Assembly: GCF_030818695.1 (NCBI RefSeq)
Contig: NZ_JAUTAR010000001.1
Span: 1,916,501 to 1,980,500 of the forward strand
Length of the DNA: 64,000 nt
DNA from: Chryseobacterium sp. SORGH_AS_0447
GTDB taxonomy: Bacteria > Bacteroidota > Bacteroidia > Flavobacteriales > Weeksellaceae
Direction of reading: 5' to 3'
Shown here in pieces: positions 46,315-54,274 of this stretch (position 1 is the first letter of the stretch; every line of letters starts with the position of its first letter). The notes below the pieces were generated by a model that was not told the DNA's origin, ran no database searches, and saw only the letters and a list, made by a program, of their open reading frames with translations. The position numbers and the translations under genes were made by a program.

Positions 46315-47316
46315 ATGAAAACTTATTTTATTGGAATAGATATTTCCAAAAACACATTGGATATCTGTATGATTAATGATTCGGACAAGCAGGAAATTTT
46401 CTTTACGGTGGAAAATACGGTAAAAGGAATAGAAAGTATACTGGATAAGACTTTTTGTGAAGATGGTGAACTTCGGTATTGTTTTGAAAATACAGGGAAC
46501 TATGGTTTACTTTTAGCAGGCGTGCTTGAGCAGAATGAGAAAACGTATTATCAGGTTCCGGCCCTTGCTATAAAGCTAAGTCAGGGAATCCAGCGGGGTA
46601 AGAATGATAAAACGGATGCCTTCAGGATAGCCCGTTATGCCAAGGTTCATTCCGATGAGCTTGTTGCTTCCCGGCTTCCTAAGAAAGGTCTTCTTAAAGT
46701 AAAGCATCTTCTCACTTACAGGAATCATCTGGTAAAGATCAGAACCCAATTTAAAAATCAGAAAAAGTCTTTTCAACATGCTGGAGAGGTTGCGGATGTA
46801 AGTTACCAGACAAAGCACATAACAGCCTATATAGAACAGCTTAATAAAGACATTGCCTCAACAGAAAAAGAAATACAGGATGAGATTGAAAACAGTGAAG
46901 ATATCAGTAAGAATTTCGAAAAGATAACTAAAATAAAAGGAGTAGGCTTTCTTACAGCAGCTTATATGGTCGTACTGACTGATAATTTTACAAGTTTTAA
47001 AAATCCAAGGAAATTCAACTGTTATGCCGGCCTTGCCCCTTTTGAGCACAGCTCAGGATCAAGTATCAAAGGTAAAACGCAAACCTGTAAGCTTAGAAAT
47101 AAAACAATAAAAACCATTCTCTTCAGTGGAGCCAATGCTGCTGTCATCCATGATGAGGAACTAAAAGCTTATTATAAAAGAAAAAAACAGCAGGGAAAGC
47201 CACATAAATCAATTATTAATGCGGTTTGCTGTAAATTAGTATACCGGATATTTGCGGTGATAAAAAGAGATGAACCTTTTGTAAATTTAATAAGATATAA
47301 TTTGCATATGTCTTAG
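46315..47316 (+). CDS. IS110-family transposase (DEDD recombinase)
   Basis: Intact 333-residue recombinase. The N-terminal RuvC-like DEDD domain shows Asp 9 in FIGIDISKNTLDIC, Glu 58 in YCFENTGNYG, and Asp 98 and Asp 101 in KNDKTDAFRIARYA. A coiled-coil linker follows (about residues 165-200, EKEIQDEIENSEDISKNFEK). The C-terminal Transposase_20 domain has IKGVGFLTAAYMVVLTDNF and YAGLAPFEHSSGSSIKGK, where the catalytic Ser lies in the SSGSS stretch. It differs from the remnant at 6627. It should cut and rejoin DNA guided by a bridge RNA as described for IS621. Confidence 0.94.
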   Translation: MKTYFIGIDISKNTLDICMINDSDKQEIFFTVENTVKGIESILDKTFCEDGELRYCFENTGNYGLLLAGVLEQNEKTYYQVPALAIKLSQGIQRGKNDKTDAFRIARYAKVHSDELVASRLPKKGLLKVKHLLTYRNHLVKIRTQFKNQKKSFQHAGEVADVSYQTKHITAYIEQLNKDIASTEKEIQDEIENSEDISKNFEKITKIKGVGFLTAAYMVVLTDNFTSFKNPRKFNCYAGLAPFEHSSGSSIKGKTQTCKLRNKTIKTILFSGANAAVIHDEELKAYYKRKKQQGKPHKSIINAVCCKLVYRIFAVIKRDEPFVNLIRYNLHMS

Positions 47317-47412
47317 AATACACGGATGAAGGTATGATTGGCTTCGGCTCCGCTCAATCACCAGATGATTTTTTGTTTACATATTGTAAAGTATTAATTT
47401 AGTAAGCTACGT

Positions 47413-47605
47413 TTGTCATCCCGTAGGGATCTCACCATAGTATTAGAGAAATATATGGAAAGATTCGCATCTGGATTTCTTCGAAATGACAAAAGGAGTG
47501 TATTATGAAATAAAGTAATGATGATGATGTGGCTTCAGCTGTGCTCAGCTACCGCTGTTGCCATTCTTTTCAATTAATGACTATAAAAATCTTTATTTTT
47601 TTAAC
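47413..47605 (+). repeat. composite repeat family B, copy 1
   Basis: Begins GTCATCCCGTAGGGATCTCA, then CGCATCTGGATTTCTTCGAA and GTGTATTATGAAATAAAGTA, and a GTGGCTTCAGCTGTGCTCAGC palindrome; it ends in ATAAAAATCTTTATTTTTTT. Copy 2 lies 332 bp further on in the same orientation with roughly 90 percent identity by eye. Confidence 0.7.
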
Positions 47606-47744
47606 TTTTGTGCGCTTTTTTACCGTAAATCATGTAACCTTTTACGCAGAATCAATCTTTTGTGACTTTTGCGGTAAAAAGTCTCCCGCAGATTTTACGG
47701 ATTTTTACTGATGGTTGAGCTTATCTAAAATTCAACGTTCCATT

Positions 47745-47995
47745 TGTTATTCCGTAGGTATCTCACATCGTATTAGAGAAACATATGGAAAGATTCGCGT
47801 CTGGATTTCTCCGAAATGACAAGAGGAGTGTATTATGAAATAAAGTACTGATGATGTGGCTTCGGCTCCGCTCAGCTCCCGCTAGTTGCCATTCGTTTTA
47901 ACGATAGGGCATAAAAATCTTTGATTTTTTTCTCATGTGTTCTAAAATGTTTTCAAACTTTTATTCTTTATTCTGATGTGTCTTATATGTTAAAA
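47745..47995 (+). repeat. composite repeat family B copy 2 with family A copy 4
   Basis: Same order as copy 1 (TTCCGTAGGTATCTCA, CGCGTCTGGATTTCTCCGAA, GTGTATTATGAAATAAAGTA, GGCTTCGGCTCCGCTCAGC). From about 47918 it runs into family A on the minus strand (AAATCTTTGATTTTTTTCTC, ATGTGTTCTAAAATG). Confidence 0.7.
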
Positions 47996-48069
47996 CCGGA
48001 CTCAGTAAACTTTTTGCCGGAACCTCAAATCTCTATTCACCATTAAACAATAAACCGTACCTTCGAATC

Positions 48070-48990
48070 ATGGAACAGCGACCCATCCAGAGAATAAAAA
48101 CCATCAGCGAATTCCACCGGTTGCGTGGGTTTCCGCCGCCGGAACATCCGCTGATCAGCATTGTGGATTACTCAAAGATTGTGCATTCCGAAGACATCGG
48201 CGAAACCAGCTGGGTGCTGGATTTTTACCAGATCAGCATGAAAAGGGGAATGATGACGAAATTCAGGTACGGCCAGCAGGATTATGATTTTGATGAAGGC
48301 ATCATGTTTTTCATGGCACCCCAGCAGGTCTTCCGGATTGAGGCGGAGAAAAATCCCAATACCGAACGCTCCGGCTGGATGCTGATGATCCATCCCGATT
48401 TCCTGTGGAATACGCCATTGGCGAACATGATCAGCCGGTATGCATTTTTTGATTATTCGGTGAACGAGGCCCTCTTCCTTTCCGAAAAGGAAAAAGAAAT
48501 GCTGAACGCCATTGTCCGCACGATTGAGCAGGAGTACCGTTCTTTGATCGACGCGTTCAGCAAGCAGATTATTGTTTCACAGATCGAGACGCTACTTCAT
48601 TATTCGGAGCGGTTTTACCACCGCCAGTTCATTACCCGGGAAAAGTCCAACCATGAAATCGTGGGCCGCCTGGATGCACAACTTTCGGCGTATTTTAACA
48701 GCTACGACCTGATCTCCAAAGGGCTGCCGTCGGTAAAATCCGTTGCGGAAGAACTGAACGTTTCCCCGAAATATTTAAGCGGCCTGCTGAAAGTCCTCAC
48801 CGGGCAAAGCACCCAGCAGCACATCCACGACAAGCTCATCGAAAAAGCTAAGGAAAAACTTTCCACCACCAGCCTTTCCATCAGCGAAATTGCTTACCAG
48901 CTCGGCTTCGAACATTCCCAGTCCTTCAGCAAGCTCTTCAAAAGCAAAACCAAGCAGTCGCCGGTGGAGTTCCGGCAGGGGTTTAATTAG
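48070..48990 (+). CDS. AraC-family transcriptional regulator
   Basis: Regulator of 306 residues. The N-terminal half (residues 1-180) is an AraC_binding-like cupin region (SWVLDFYQISMKRGMMTKFRYG, GIMFFMAPQQVFRIEAE). The C-terminal 100 residues hold two helix-turn-helix motifs: SVKSVAEELNVSPKYLSGLLK and SISEIAYQLGFEHSQSFSKLFK, ending in the typical PVEFRQGFN. In flavobacteria such regulators often control a divergent or adjacent oxidoreductase gene. Here the nearest downstream genes are 900 bp away and the upstream neighbour is the IS element, so its target may have been displaced. Confidence 0.92.
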   Translation: MEQRPIQRIKTISEFHRLRGFPPPEHPLISIVDYSKIVHSEDIGETSWVLDFYQISMKRGMMTKFRYGQQDYDFDEGIMFFMAPQQVFRIEAEKNPNTERSGWMLMIHPDFLWNTPLANMISRYAFFDYSVNEALFLSEKEKEMLNAIVRTIEQEYRSLIDAFSKQIIVSQIETLLHYSERFYHRQFITREKSNHEIVGRLDAQLSAYFNSYDLISKGLPSVKSVAEELNVSPKYLSGLLKVLTGQSTQQHIHDKLIEKAKEKLSTTSLSISEIAYQLGFEHSQSFSKLFKSKTKQSPVEFRQGFN

Positions 48991-49414
48991 AAATAAACCG
49001 CACCAAAATATTAACGCAAAGACTTTCTCTCCTCGTTCTTAAGATAAAGTGAGCAAAGAAAGCGGCAAAGCCGCTGAAGAAGCGTTTGCCTATGCAGTCG
49101 CTTCATCCAATCAGCTTTGCTGATTCCATCTTTGCCTGCTTGAATTATAAAGTAGGAAAATCAAACCTTGGCGTCAAAAAATCAAAAAAATAAGTTCTTT
49201 TATTTCATTTCTTCTTTTTTGAGTCCGTCGAGTTTTCAGTTTGTATTTATATAAGCACTAAAAAAATTAACCGGTTTGGTTTTTCTAGCGAATTTTATTC
49301 ACCGGATATTTAAAAATCCGGAACATGAATCATCTGAAAACCAAGAATAGGAAATATAATATATCCATACTTTTTGATTAAAAGTCTTATTATCAAATAT
49401 TTACAAAATATATT
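48991..49414. other. gap between AraC gene and the RNA promoter
   Basis: Holds a second copy of repeat family C (about 49095-49185, CGCTTCATCCAATCA, GCTTTGCTGAT, TCTTTGCCTGCTT, GCGTCAAAAAATC), otherwise A/T-rich DNA without genes. The first copy is at about 27135-27225. Confidence 0.5.
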
Positions 49415-49445
49415 TTTGTGCGGTAAATTATTTTTTCTATTTTAG
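49415..49445 (+). promoter_or_regulatory. promoter of the structured RNA, TTTG-N19-TATTTTAG
   Basis: TTTG at 49415-49418 and TATTTTAG at 49438-49445 are separated by exactly 19 bp, close to the Bacteroidetes consensus (one mismatch in -7). It predicts a start near 49451, directly before the folded region. Confidence 0.65.
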
Positions 49446-49450
49446 TCCCA

Positions 49451-49636
49451 AGATTTTAACGAAAACAAGCGTAAGCTATCATGTTGGGTCAAAGAAAACC
49501 GCTAAATTTCTTGAAAGGACAAAATTTTGATAGACTTACGCCCGTGTATCCATACGGCGCGGGCTGAGTCTTTCTTGTCCTTTAGGTTCTTAGCGGTACC
49601 TCTTTGCCAGATCGATTTTTGTCCCGCGCTTTTTTC
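49451..49636 (+). ncRNA. candidate structured RNA with mutually exclusive helices
   Basis: About 185 nt between a good promoter and a terminator. Fold 1: 49469-49481 pairs with 49528-49541 (13 pairs, one bulged A). Fold 2, incompatible with fold 1: 49498-49505 with 49590-49597 (ACCGCTAA / TTAGCGGT), 49514-49521 with 49576-49583 (AAAGGACA / TGTCCTTT), 49533-49538 with 49565-49570 and 49540-49544 with 49560-49564, forming a long rod. A third helix, 49557-49563 with 49623-49629 (GCGCGGG / CCCGCGC) before six T, is the terminator and competes with the rod. Size and rod shape recall 6S RNA, and Flavo-1 is another family to test, but I cannot assign it. Confidence 0.6.
49623..49635 (+). terminator. 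3' arm of a long-range terminator and T-run
   Basis: CCCGCGC at 49623-49629 followed by TTTTTT at 49630-49635. Its partner GCGCGGG is at 49557-49563, so the loop is about 60 nt and would need internal folding. It ends the candidate RNA. Confidence 0.45.
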
Positions 49637-49710
49637 ATTAATCTTCCAACCCCATCACAAAAAAATTGCATCTTTAATTATATACGACACCTTTTGTCGC
49701 ATATAGGGAT

Positions 49711-49718
49711 TAGCTTTG
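49711..49718 (+). promoter_or_regulatory. -7 element upstream of the T9SS/RHS operon
   Basis: TAGCTTTG matches TAnnTTTG. Upstream, a small palindrome CGACA-CCTTT-TGTCG (about 49685-49699) lies where the -33 element would be, so a repressor or activator may bind there. The -7 motif is seen; the regulatory reading is inferred. Confidence 0.4.
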
Positions 49719-49755
49719 CAAACCAGTAACAATTAATAGACAAAAAAACAAAACC

Positions 49756-49845
49756 ATGACCAACTCTTACAGCATTCCGTTCTTTACGGAAACCCATCAT
49801 GAAAATTCTTTACAATTGAGGATTCCCTTACTTTTTCAAGTATGA
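49756..49845 (+). CDS. possible 29-aa leader peptide before the T9SS/RHS operon
   Basis: A short frame, MTNSYSIPFFTETHHENSLQ and nine more residues ending in FQV. It starts 38 bases after a -7 element in an A-rich context (ACAAAACC-ATG), which suits translation in Bacteroidetes. Its last codons overlap a hairpin GAGGAT / ATCCTC followed by TTTAATTT. It may be a translated leader or chance; no family is recognised. Confidence 0.35.
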   Translation: MTNSYSIPFFTETHHENSLQLRIPLLFQV

Positions 49846-49895
49846 TCCTCTTTAATTTCGTATCAAAATAATAACAATATTAAAACTCAATCAGC

Positions 49896-51524
49896 ATGAA
49901 AAAACTCTCCATGAGTGCACTCACAATGTGCATGGTTCTGGGCGTTTCGGCCCAGGAAGTGGTCTGGCAGAAAGACATCCGATCCTCTACACAGGATTTC
50001 CTTTCACAAGTGACTACAAGTCTCGATAATCAGTATTTAATAACCGGAAGTTCGATCCGGCCTTCGACCGCTTCGAGAGCCTCAGGGGCCGCTACACCTA
50101 CGGAAAGCAGCTCAAAACAAAACAATGGTTACGATTTTCACCTGGTAAAATTAAATTCTCGGGGAGAAGAAGTCTGGGAAAAATATTTCTCCGGGAAAAA
50201 CCATGATTTTTTATCCGCTATCGTTAATACCCAAGAGGGCGGATTTTTGCTGGCCGGAACTTCCTACAGCGGAAAAGGCCTGGATAAGAAGGACGAATCG
50301 AAAGGTGGAAGTGATTTTTGGCTAATCCGGATCAATGAATTCGGTGATGAATTATGGCAGAAAACCATCGGCAGTGCCTCGGATGAAGAAGCCAGGGCGG
50401 TAATCCAGACGACGGATTTCAGATTTTTTGTAGCCGGGAATGTTAACTTCGGCTCCGGTCAGTTAACGGATAAGGGTTACGGTTCCAAAGATGTGCTGGT
50501 CGTGAAACTGGATAAAAACGGAAAAGAAATCTCCCAGCTTATTTTAGGCGGAAAAGGACTTGATGAAGTGGAGAAAATGATTCCTACTATTGACGGCGGA
50601 GCCTTATTAGGGATCTACTCAAGAAGCGGAGCGGTGGCTGGAAGTAGCAAAGCCATCAGCCATCAGCCAAAAACCACCTCCAATTACGGTGAAGGCGACT
50701 ACTGGATCGTTAAGCTTAATAAAGACGGGAAAGTAGAATGGGAAAAGAACTTTGGCGGAAAAGGTGACGATCATTTGAGAACCCTTGCGATGACTTCCAC
50801 GGGCTATCTGATCGGTGGGGAATCCAGATCGGAAAGATCCGGGAATAAAACCGTAGGTGTTGAAGAAGGAACTGACCTATGGTTAATCTCCATAAACATG
50901 AGAGGTGAAGAGGTCTGGCAGAAGTCCTACAATTTCAAGAACCGCGATGTGCTGATGGGCATGAGTGTTCTGCATGCTTCCGATGATAAAAATACGAAAG
51001 GGATTTTACTGGGCGGCTACACCCAGGCAGAAGGAAAGATTGAAACGGATGATGAAAAGTTCTGGATGCTGTACCTGGATCAGAACGGCAGTGAGCAGTG
51101 GCGAAAGCATGTCAAAGGCGAATCCAGCAAAAGAGAAGAACGGCTTTCGGATATTAAGCTGAACCGTGACGGTTCGATCATTTTGGCCGGAACCAGCGCC
51201 GAGGAACTTGGCAAAGAGAACTGGAAGATCGTGAAGCTGGGCGATAAGCAAATTGACCAATTGATCGAGAAGCAGGATATTAAGATTTACCCGAATCCGG
51301 TGAGTGATTATGCATATGTGGAGCTTGGGTTTGAGGGTCTGAGAGAAGAAGCGTTCGGAGCGGAGATCACCGTCTATGATATGGGTGGAAGACAGCTTCA
51401 GAGCATTAAAACAAAAAACAAAGTAACCAAGATTAATACGCAGCCGCTGGTTCAGGGGGCTTACCTGGTATCGGTGAAAACGGATGCAGGGAAAACGGCG
51501 AGCGCGAAACTTATAAAGAAATAA
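49896..51524 (+). CDS. T9SS-sorted beta-propeller-like protein
   Basis: Secreted protein of 542 residues. A signal peptide (MKKLSMSALTMCMVLGVSAQ) is followed by repeats of the pattern (G/D)-Y/W-aromatic-LVKLN.(K/R)GEE-WEK.FGG spaced at about 60-70 residues (GYDFHLVKLNSRGEEVWEK, SDFWLIRINEFGDELWQK, GDYWIVKLNKDGKVEWEKN, TDLWLISINMRGEEVWQK), likely propeller blades. The last 75 residues are a type A sorting domain (KIYPNPVSDYAYVEL to GAYLVSVKTDAGKTASAKLI) that directs export by type IX secretion. Two loops contain in-frame copies of genomic repeat sequence (50058-50110 and 50630-50690). It leads the RHS genes, with its stop 5 bp before the next ATG. Confidence 0.9.
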   Translation: MKKLSMSALTMCMVLGVSAQEVVWQKDIRSSTQDFLSQVTTSLDNQYLITGSSIRPSTASRASGAATPTESSSKQNNGYDFHLVKLNSRGEEVWEKYFSGKNHDFLSAIVNTQEGGFLLAGTSYSGKGLDKKDESKGGSDFWLIRINEFGDELWQKTIGSASDEEARAVIQTTDFRFFVAGNVNFGSGQLTDKGYGSKDVLVVKLDKNGKEISQLILGGKGLDEVEKMIPTIDGGALLGIYSRSGAVAGSSKAISHQPKTTSNYGEGDYWIVKLNKDGKVEWEKNFGGKGDDHLRTLAMTSTGYLIGGESRSERSGNKTVGVEEGTDLWLISINMRGEEVWQKSYNFKNRDVLMGMSVLHASDDKNTKGILLGGYTQAEGKIETDDEKFWMLYLDQNGSEQWRKHVKGESSKREERLSDIKLNRDGSIILAGTSAEELGKENWKIVKLGDKQIDQLIEKQDIKIYPNPVSDYAYVELGFEGLREEAFGAEITVYDMGGRQLQSIKTKNKVTKINTQPLVQGAYLVSVKTDAGKTASAKLIKK

Positions 51525-51529
51525 CATCC

Positions 51530-54274
51530 ATGAAGAACATATTTTTTAGCCTGTTAACAATCACAATCATTGGATTGACAGGAAAAATAGCTGGGCAAAC
51601 AAACTCTTCTTTGCCTACTACTTCATCCTTTCAGAATTACATTAATGCAGGAGTTTCTCCGGCAACAGGGATTCCATCAATAAATATTCCTGTTTTTAAT
51701 TTAGAAAGTTCAGATACAAATTTTCCGGTATCGGTCGCATTATCTTATCATCCATACAGTGCACTTGAAAATCCCGGGAGTGAAGTAGGCTCAGGATGGA
51801 CGCTGTTTAAAGGAGGAAGTATCAGCAGGGCAATTATGGGGGATGTGGATGAATCGAAAAATATCAGCGATATTACCGAAAGCGAAGCCGATATTTTTTA
51901 TTATACGATTCCCGGATATTCAGGAAAATTTAATATTCATAAAAGCACGTCCACAAATGATCTCGTCATCAATAACATCTCAGGGACGAAAGTGAAAATC
52001 GAATATACCCGGGATACGTCCAGTACGAAACTGGTGATCAACTCTTTTAAGATCACGGACGATAAAGGCTATCAGTATTTCTTTAATGATTATAATATCG
52101 GAACGTATTCTACGAATGCAGGAACAAAAAATCATAAGACGGGGTTTGAGCTTAATCAGGTAAAAGATGCCGGCAATCACGAAATCGTCAACTTCACCTA
52201 TGATAAAAAAGTAAAGTATATTGGTACTTCCACGACTTTAAAGTATCAGTATTGTAAAGTAAAAGATATCATCACTTCCAAAGGAAAAATTACGTTCACC
52301 TTCGATTACAATTCATCATATGACAATAACAGCCTGAATCCGACAAATGATCCCTATTCGGTAAAAAACGTTATTTTGACAGATAAACAAGGGGTGACCA
52401 TTTCCAAATACAAATTTGTATATGGAACACTTGAAAATGAAAATAGATCACTTGTCTCACTAAAAAAAATGGACAGGAACCTTGCTCTTAGTGAACAAAC
52501 TGATTTTGAATATAATGATATATATAATACAGACTACAGTACACAGGCCGGGGGATTTTGCAGTAAAGTAGGAGCTTCCTACAGCTACCCTAAAAATATC
52601 CTGAAAAAAATAACCTTTCCTACAAAAGGATATATCGTATACGAATTTGAAGCCAATGAAATATATATAGACAGAAGCAATGCTAACTATTCTGGTTATA
52701 ATTACATGGCCGACCCAACTGTTCAGTATTACGGGGAAACGGTTATTCCTTATAATACTGCTAATTCGTTAACTTATACATTCCAGGTCAATGGAAATTC
52801 AGGGTTACAATATCCTGTTTATCTAGCAAGCGGGTCAAATCATGACGGTATTATAACAGATCTTGACAATCCTCCACCGCTTTTAACTTTTACCGTAAAA
52901 AATGCTTCGGGAACCGTAATGACCAAAAACGATGATGTGGATTGCAGCAACCCGAACTACAGCCTTTATCCCGGAACGTACACCATTACGACAAATAATC
53001 CGCCCGATGACGGGGTTTTTGTATTAAAGCAGCTCCAGTCATTACCCATCCCTTATAACAACAGATATGTTGAAGGGACCGGGGCAAGAATCAAGGCGAT
53101 ACGTTCCTATGATTCGGACGGAACCCTGGTGAAGACCAAAAAATACGAATATAATTCTTTTACCAATCCAATAGATGGCACCGGTTTTATCTATGATTCC
53201 GAGCTCACAGATCCTACTGCCTTGTCAATATCCCGTTTTGTGCTGTACAAGAATGTAAAGGAAACCGAAGTTTCCGGCACCCAAAATAACGGTTCGATCC
53301 GTCACAGCTTTAAGATCCCTGAAGATTATAAAGATGCCGGGGGCAACTACCTGTTCTTTAACCTGACCAGCCAGGCCCTGGAGGAGAAGAGAGAAGTTTT
53401 TGACAGCAGCGGCCAGCTTCAGGAAAAGACAGAATATGCGTATACGATCAATAATATCCCGGGGGCATCGGGACATGCGTTAACCCCTAATTATTCCTAT
53501 ATCCCCGGCTTTATCCGGTTTACCAGGGAAACCGGTACGGAAATGTACGGCCCGGCTTCGCGGGTGACCATAAGTGAGGTGACCATCAGCCCGGATAACT
53601 TCCAGCCGATTATTTCAAAGCTGATTACCCACAACGGCGATGTACAGGAAACATCCACCAAATATGCACTGGATCTGGGAAACACAAGGCTGATAAACGC
53701 CAACCTTATTTCGGTGCCCCTGGAAACGGTAACCAAAGAGAACGGCGAAATTTTTGCCACCAGCCAAACAGTTTTCGGGAACACCAGCCATTTTTACCCT
53801 ACGTCGGTTATTGTGACGGATCTTGCGCAGAATCCTGAAACCCAAATGACTTTCGATCTGTATGATGCTTCGGGAAATTTGGTACAGTTTACCGATAAAG
53901 CGGGAAACAGCGTAACAACACTGTGGGGATACAACCAGACCCTGCCGATTGCGCAGATCACAGGTGCAAAGTATAATGACATTGCTTCCCTTTCCGTGGT
54001 GACGGCAGCCATTGCTGCCTCCAACGACGATGCCGCCGATCCGGCTAATGAAGGAGCCCTTCTTACTGCGCTGAACAACCTGCGTCTTGCCTCCCAGCTG
54101 CAGGGCTATACCATCACGGCAACCACCTATGATCCCCTGATCGGTGTCACCAATACCATCGCTTCCAACGGCATCCGGCAAAGCTATGAGTACGATGCGG
54201 CAGGCAGGCTTTTGAAGGTAAAAAACAGCCAGGGACAGGTGCTTAAAGAAAACCAGTATAATTATAAACACTAA
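51530..54274 (+). CDS. exported RHS-type protein 1 (TcB-like shell part)
   Basis: A 914-residue exported protein with a signal peptide (MKNIFFSLLTITIIGLTGKI, cleavage near AGQ). The N-terminal part has FQNYINAGVSPATGIPSINI and SVALSYHPYSALENPGSEVGSGW, typical of Bacteroidetes RHS N-terminal regions that resemble TcB/SpvB. The C-terminal third has degenerate YD/RHS repeats: FDLYDASGNLVQFTDKAGNS, TTLWGYNQTLPIAQITGAKY, SYEYDAAGRLLKVKNSQGQ. It lacks the RHS core and any toxin. It overlaps the next RHS gene by one base. Together they look like TcB and TcC, the two halves of a cocoon that holds a toxic tip. The comparison is inferred. Confidence 0.82.
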   Translation: MKNIFFSLLTITIIGLTGKIAGQTNSSLPTTSSFQNYINAGVSPATGIPSINIPVFNLESSDTNFPVSVALSYHPYSALENPGSEVGSGWTLFKGGSISRAIMGDVDESKNISDITESEADIFYYTIPGYSGKFNIHKSTSTNDLVINNISGTKVKIEYTRDTSSTKLVINSFKITDDKGYQYFFNDYNIGTYSTNAGTKNHKTGFELNQVKDAGNHEIVNFTYDKKVKYIGTSTTLKYQYCKVKDIITSKGKITFTFDYNSSYDNNSLNPTNDPYSVKNVILTDKQGVTISKYKFVYGTLENENRSLVSLKKMDRNLALSEQTDFEYNDIYNTDYSTQAGGFCSKVGASYSYPKNILKKITFPTKGYIVYEFEANEIYIDRSNANYSGYNYMADPTVQYYGETVIPYNTANSLTYTFQVNGNSGLQYPVYLASGSNHDGIITDLDNPPPLLTFTVKNASGTVMTKNDDVDCSNPNYSLYPGTYTITTNNPPDDGVFVLKQLQSLPIPYNNRYVEGTGARIKAIRSYDSDGTLVKTKKYEYNSFTNPIDGTGFIYDSELTDPTALSISRFVLYKNVKETEVSGTQNNGSIRHSFKIPEDYKDAGGNYLFFNLTSQALEEKREVFDSSGQLQEKTEYAYTINNIPGASGHALTPNYSYIPGFIRFTRETGTEMYGPASRVTISEVTISPDNFQPIISKLITHNGDVQETSTKYALDLGNTRLINANLISVPLETVTKENGEIFATSQTVFGNTSHFYPTSVIVTDLAQNPETQMTFDLYDASGNLVQFTDKAGNSVTTLWGYNQTLPIAQITGAKYNDIASLSVVTAAIAASNDDAADPANEGALLTALNNLRLASQLQGYTITATTYDPLIGVTNTIASNGIRQSYEYDAAGRLLKVKNSQGQVLKENQYNYKH

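Larger units (their letters stand above)
46085..47335 (+). mobile_element. IS110-family insertion sequence (approximate ends)
   Basis: One transposase gene with about 230 bp of non-coding DNA on its left and about 20 bp on its right. Ends are estimated from where the flanking dispersed repeats break off: a CACAGATT repeat on the left, a GGCTTCGGCTCCGCTCA repeat on the right. IS110 elements have no terminal inverted repeats, so the exact ends need a second copy or an empty site. The long left, short right arrangement is that of the IS110 group, in which the left end encodes the bridge RNA. Confidence 0.65.
47336..48069. other. 730-bp repeat-rich gap right of the IS element
   Basis: Contains two tandemly placed copies of a composite repeat of about 193 bp (family B joined to family A) and smaller fragments. 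A 60-codon open frame at 47529 is made of repeat sequence and is not a gene. Confidence 0.6.

Noticed and set aside
47529..47711. 60-codon open frame near the IS element
   Set aside because: It lies within composite repeat B and its copy at 47745 does not keep the frame.
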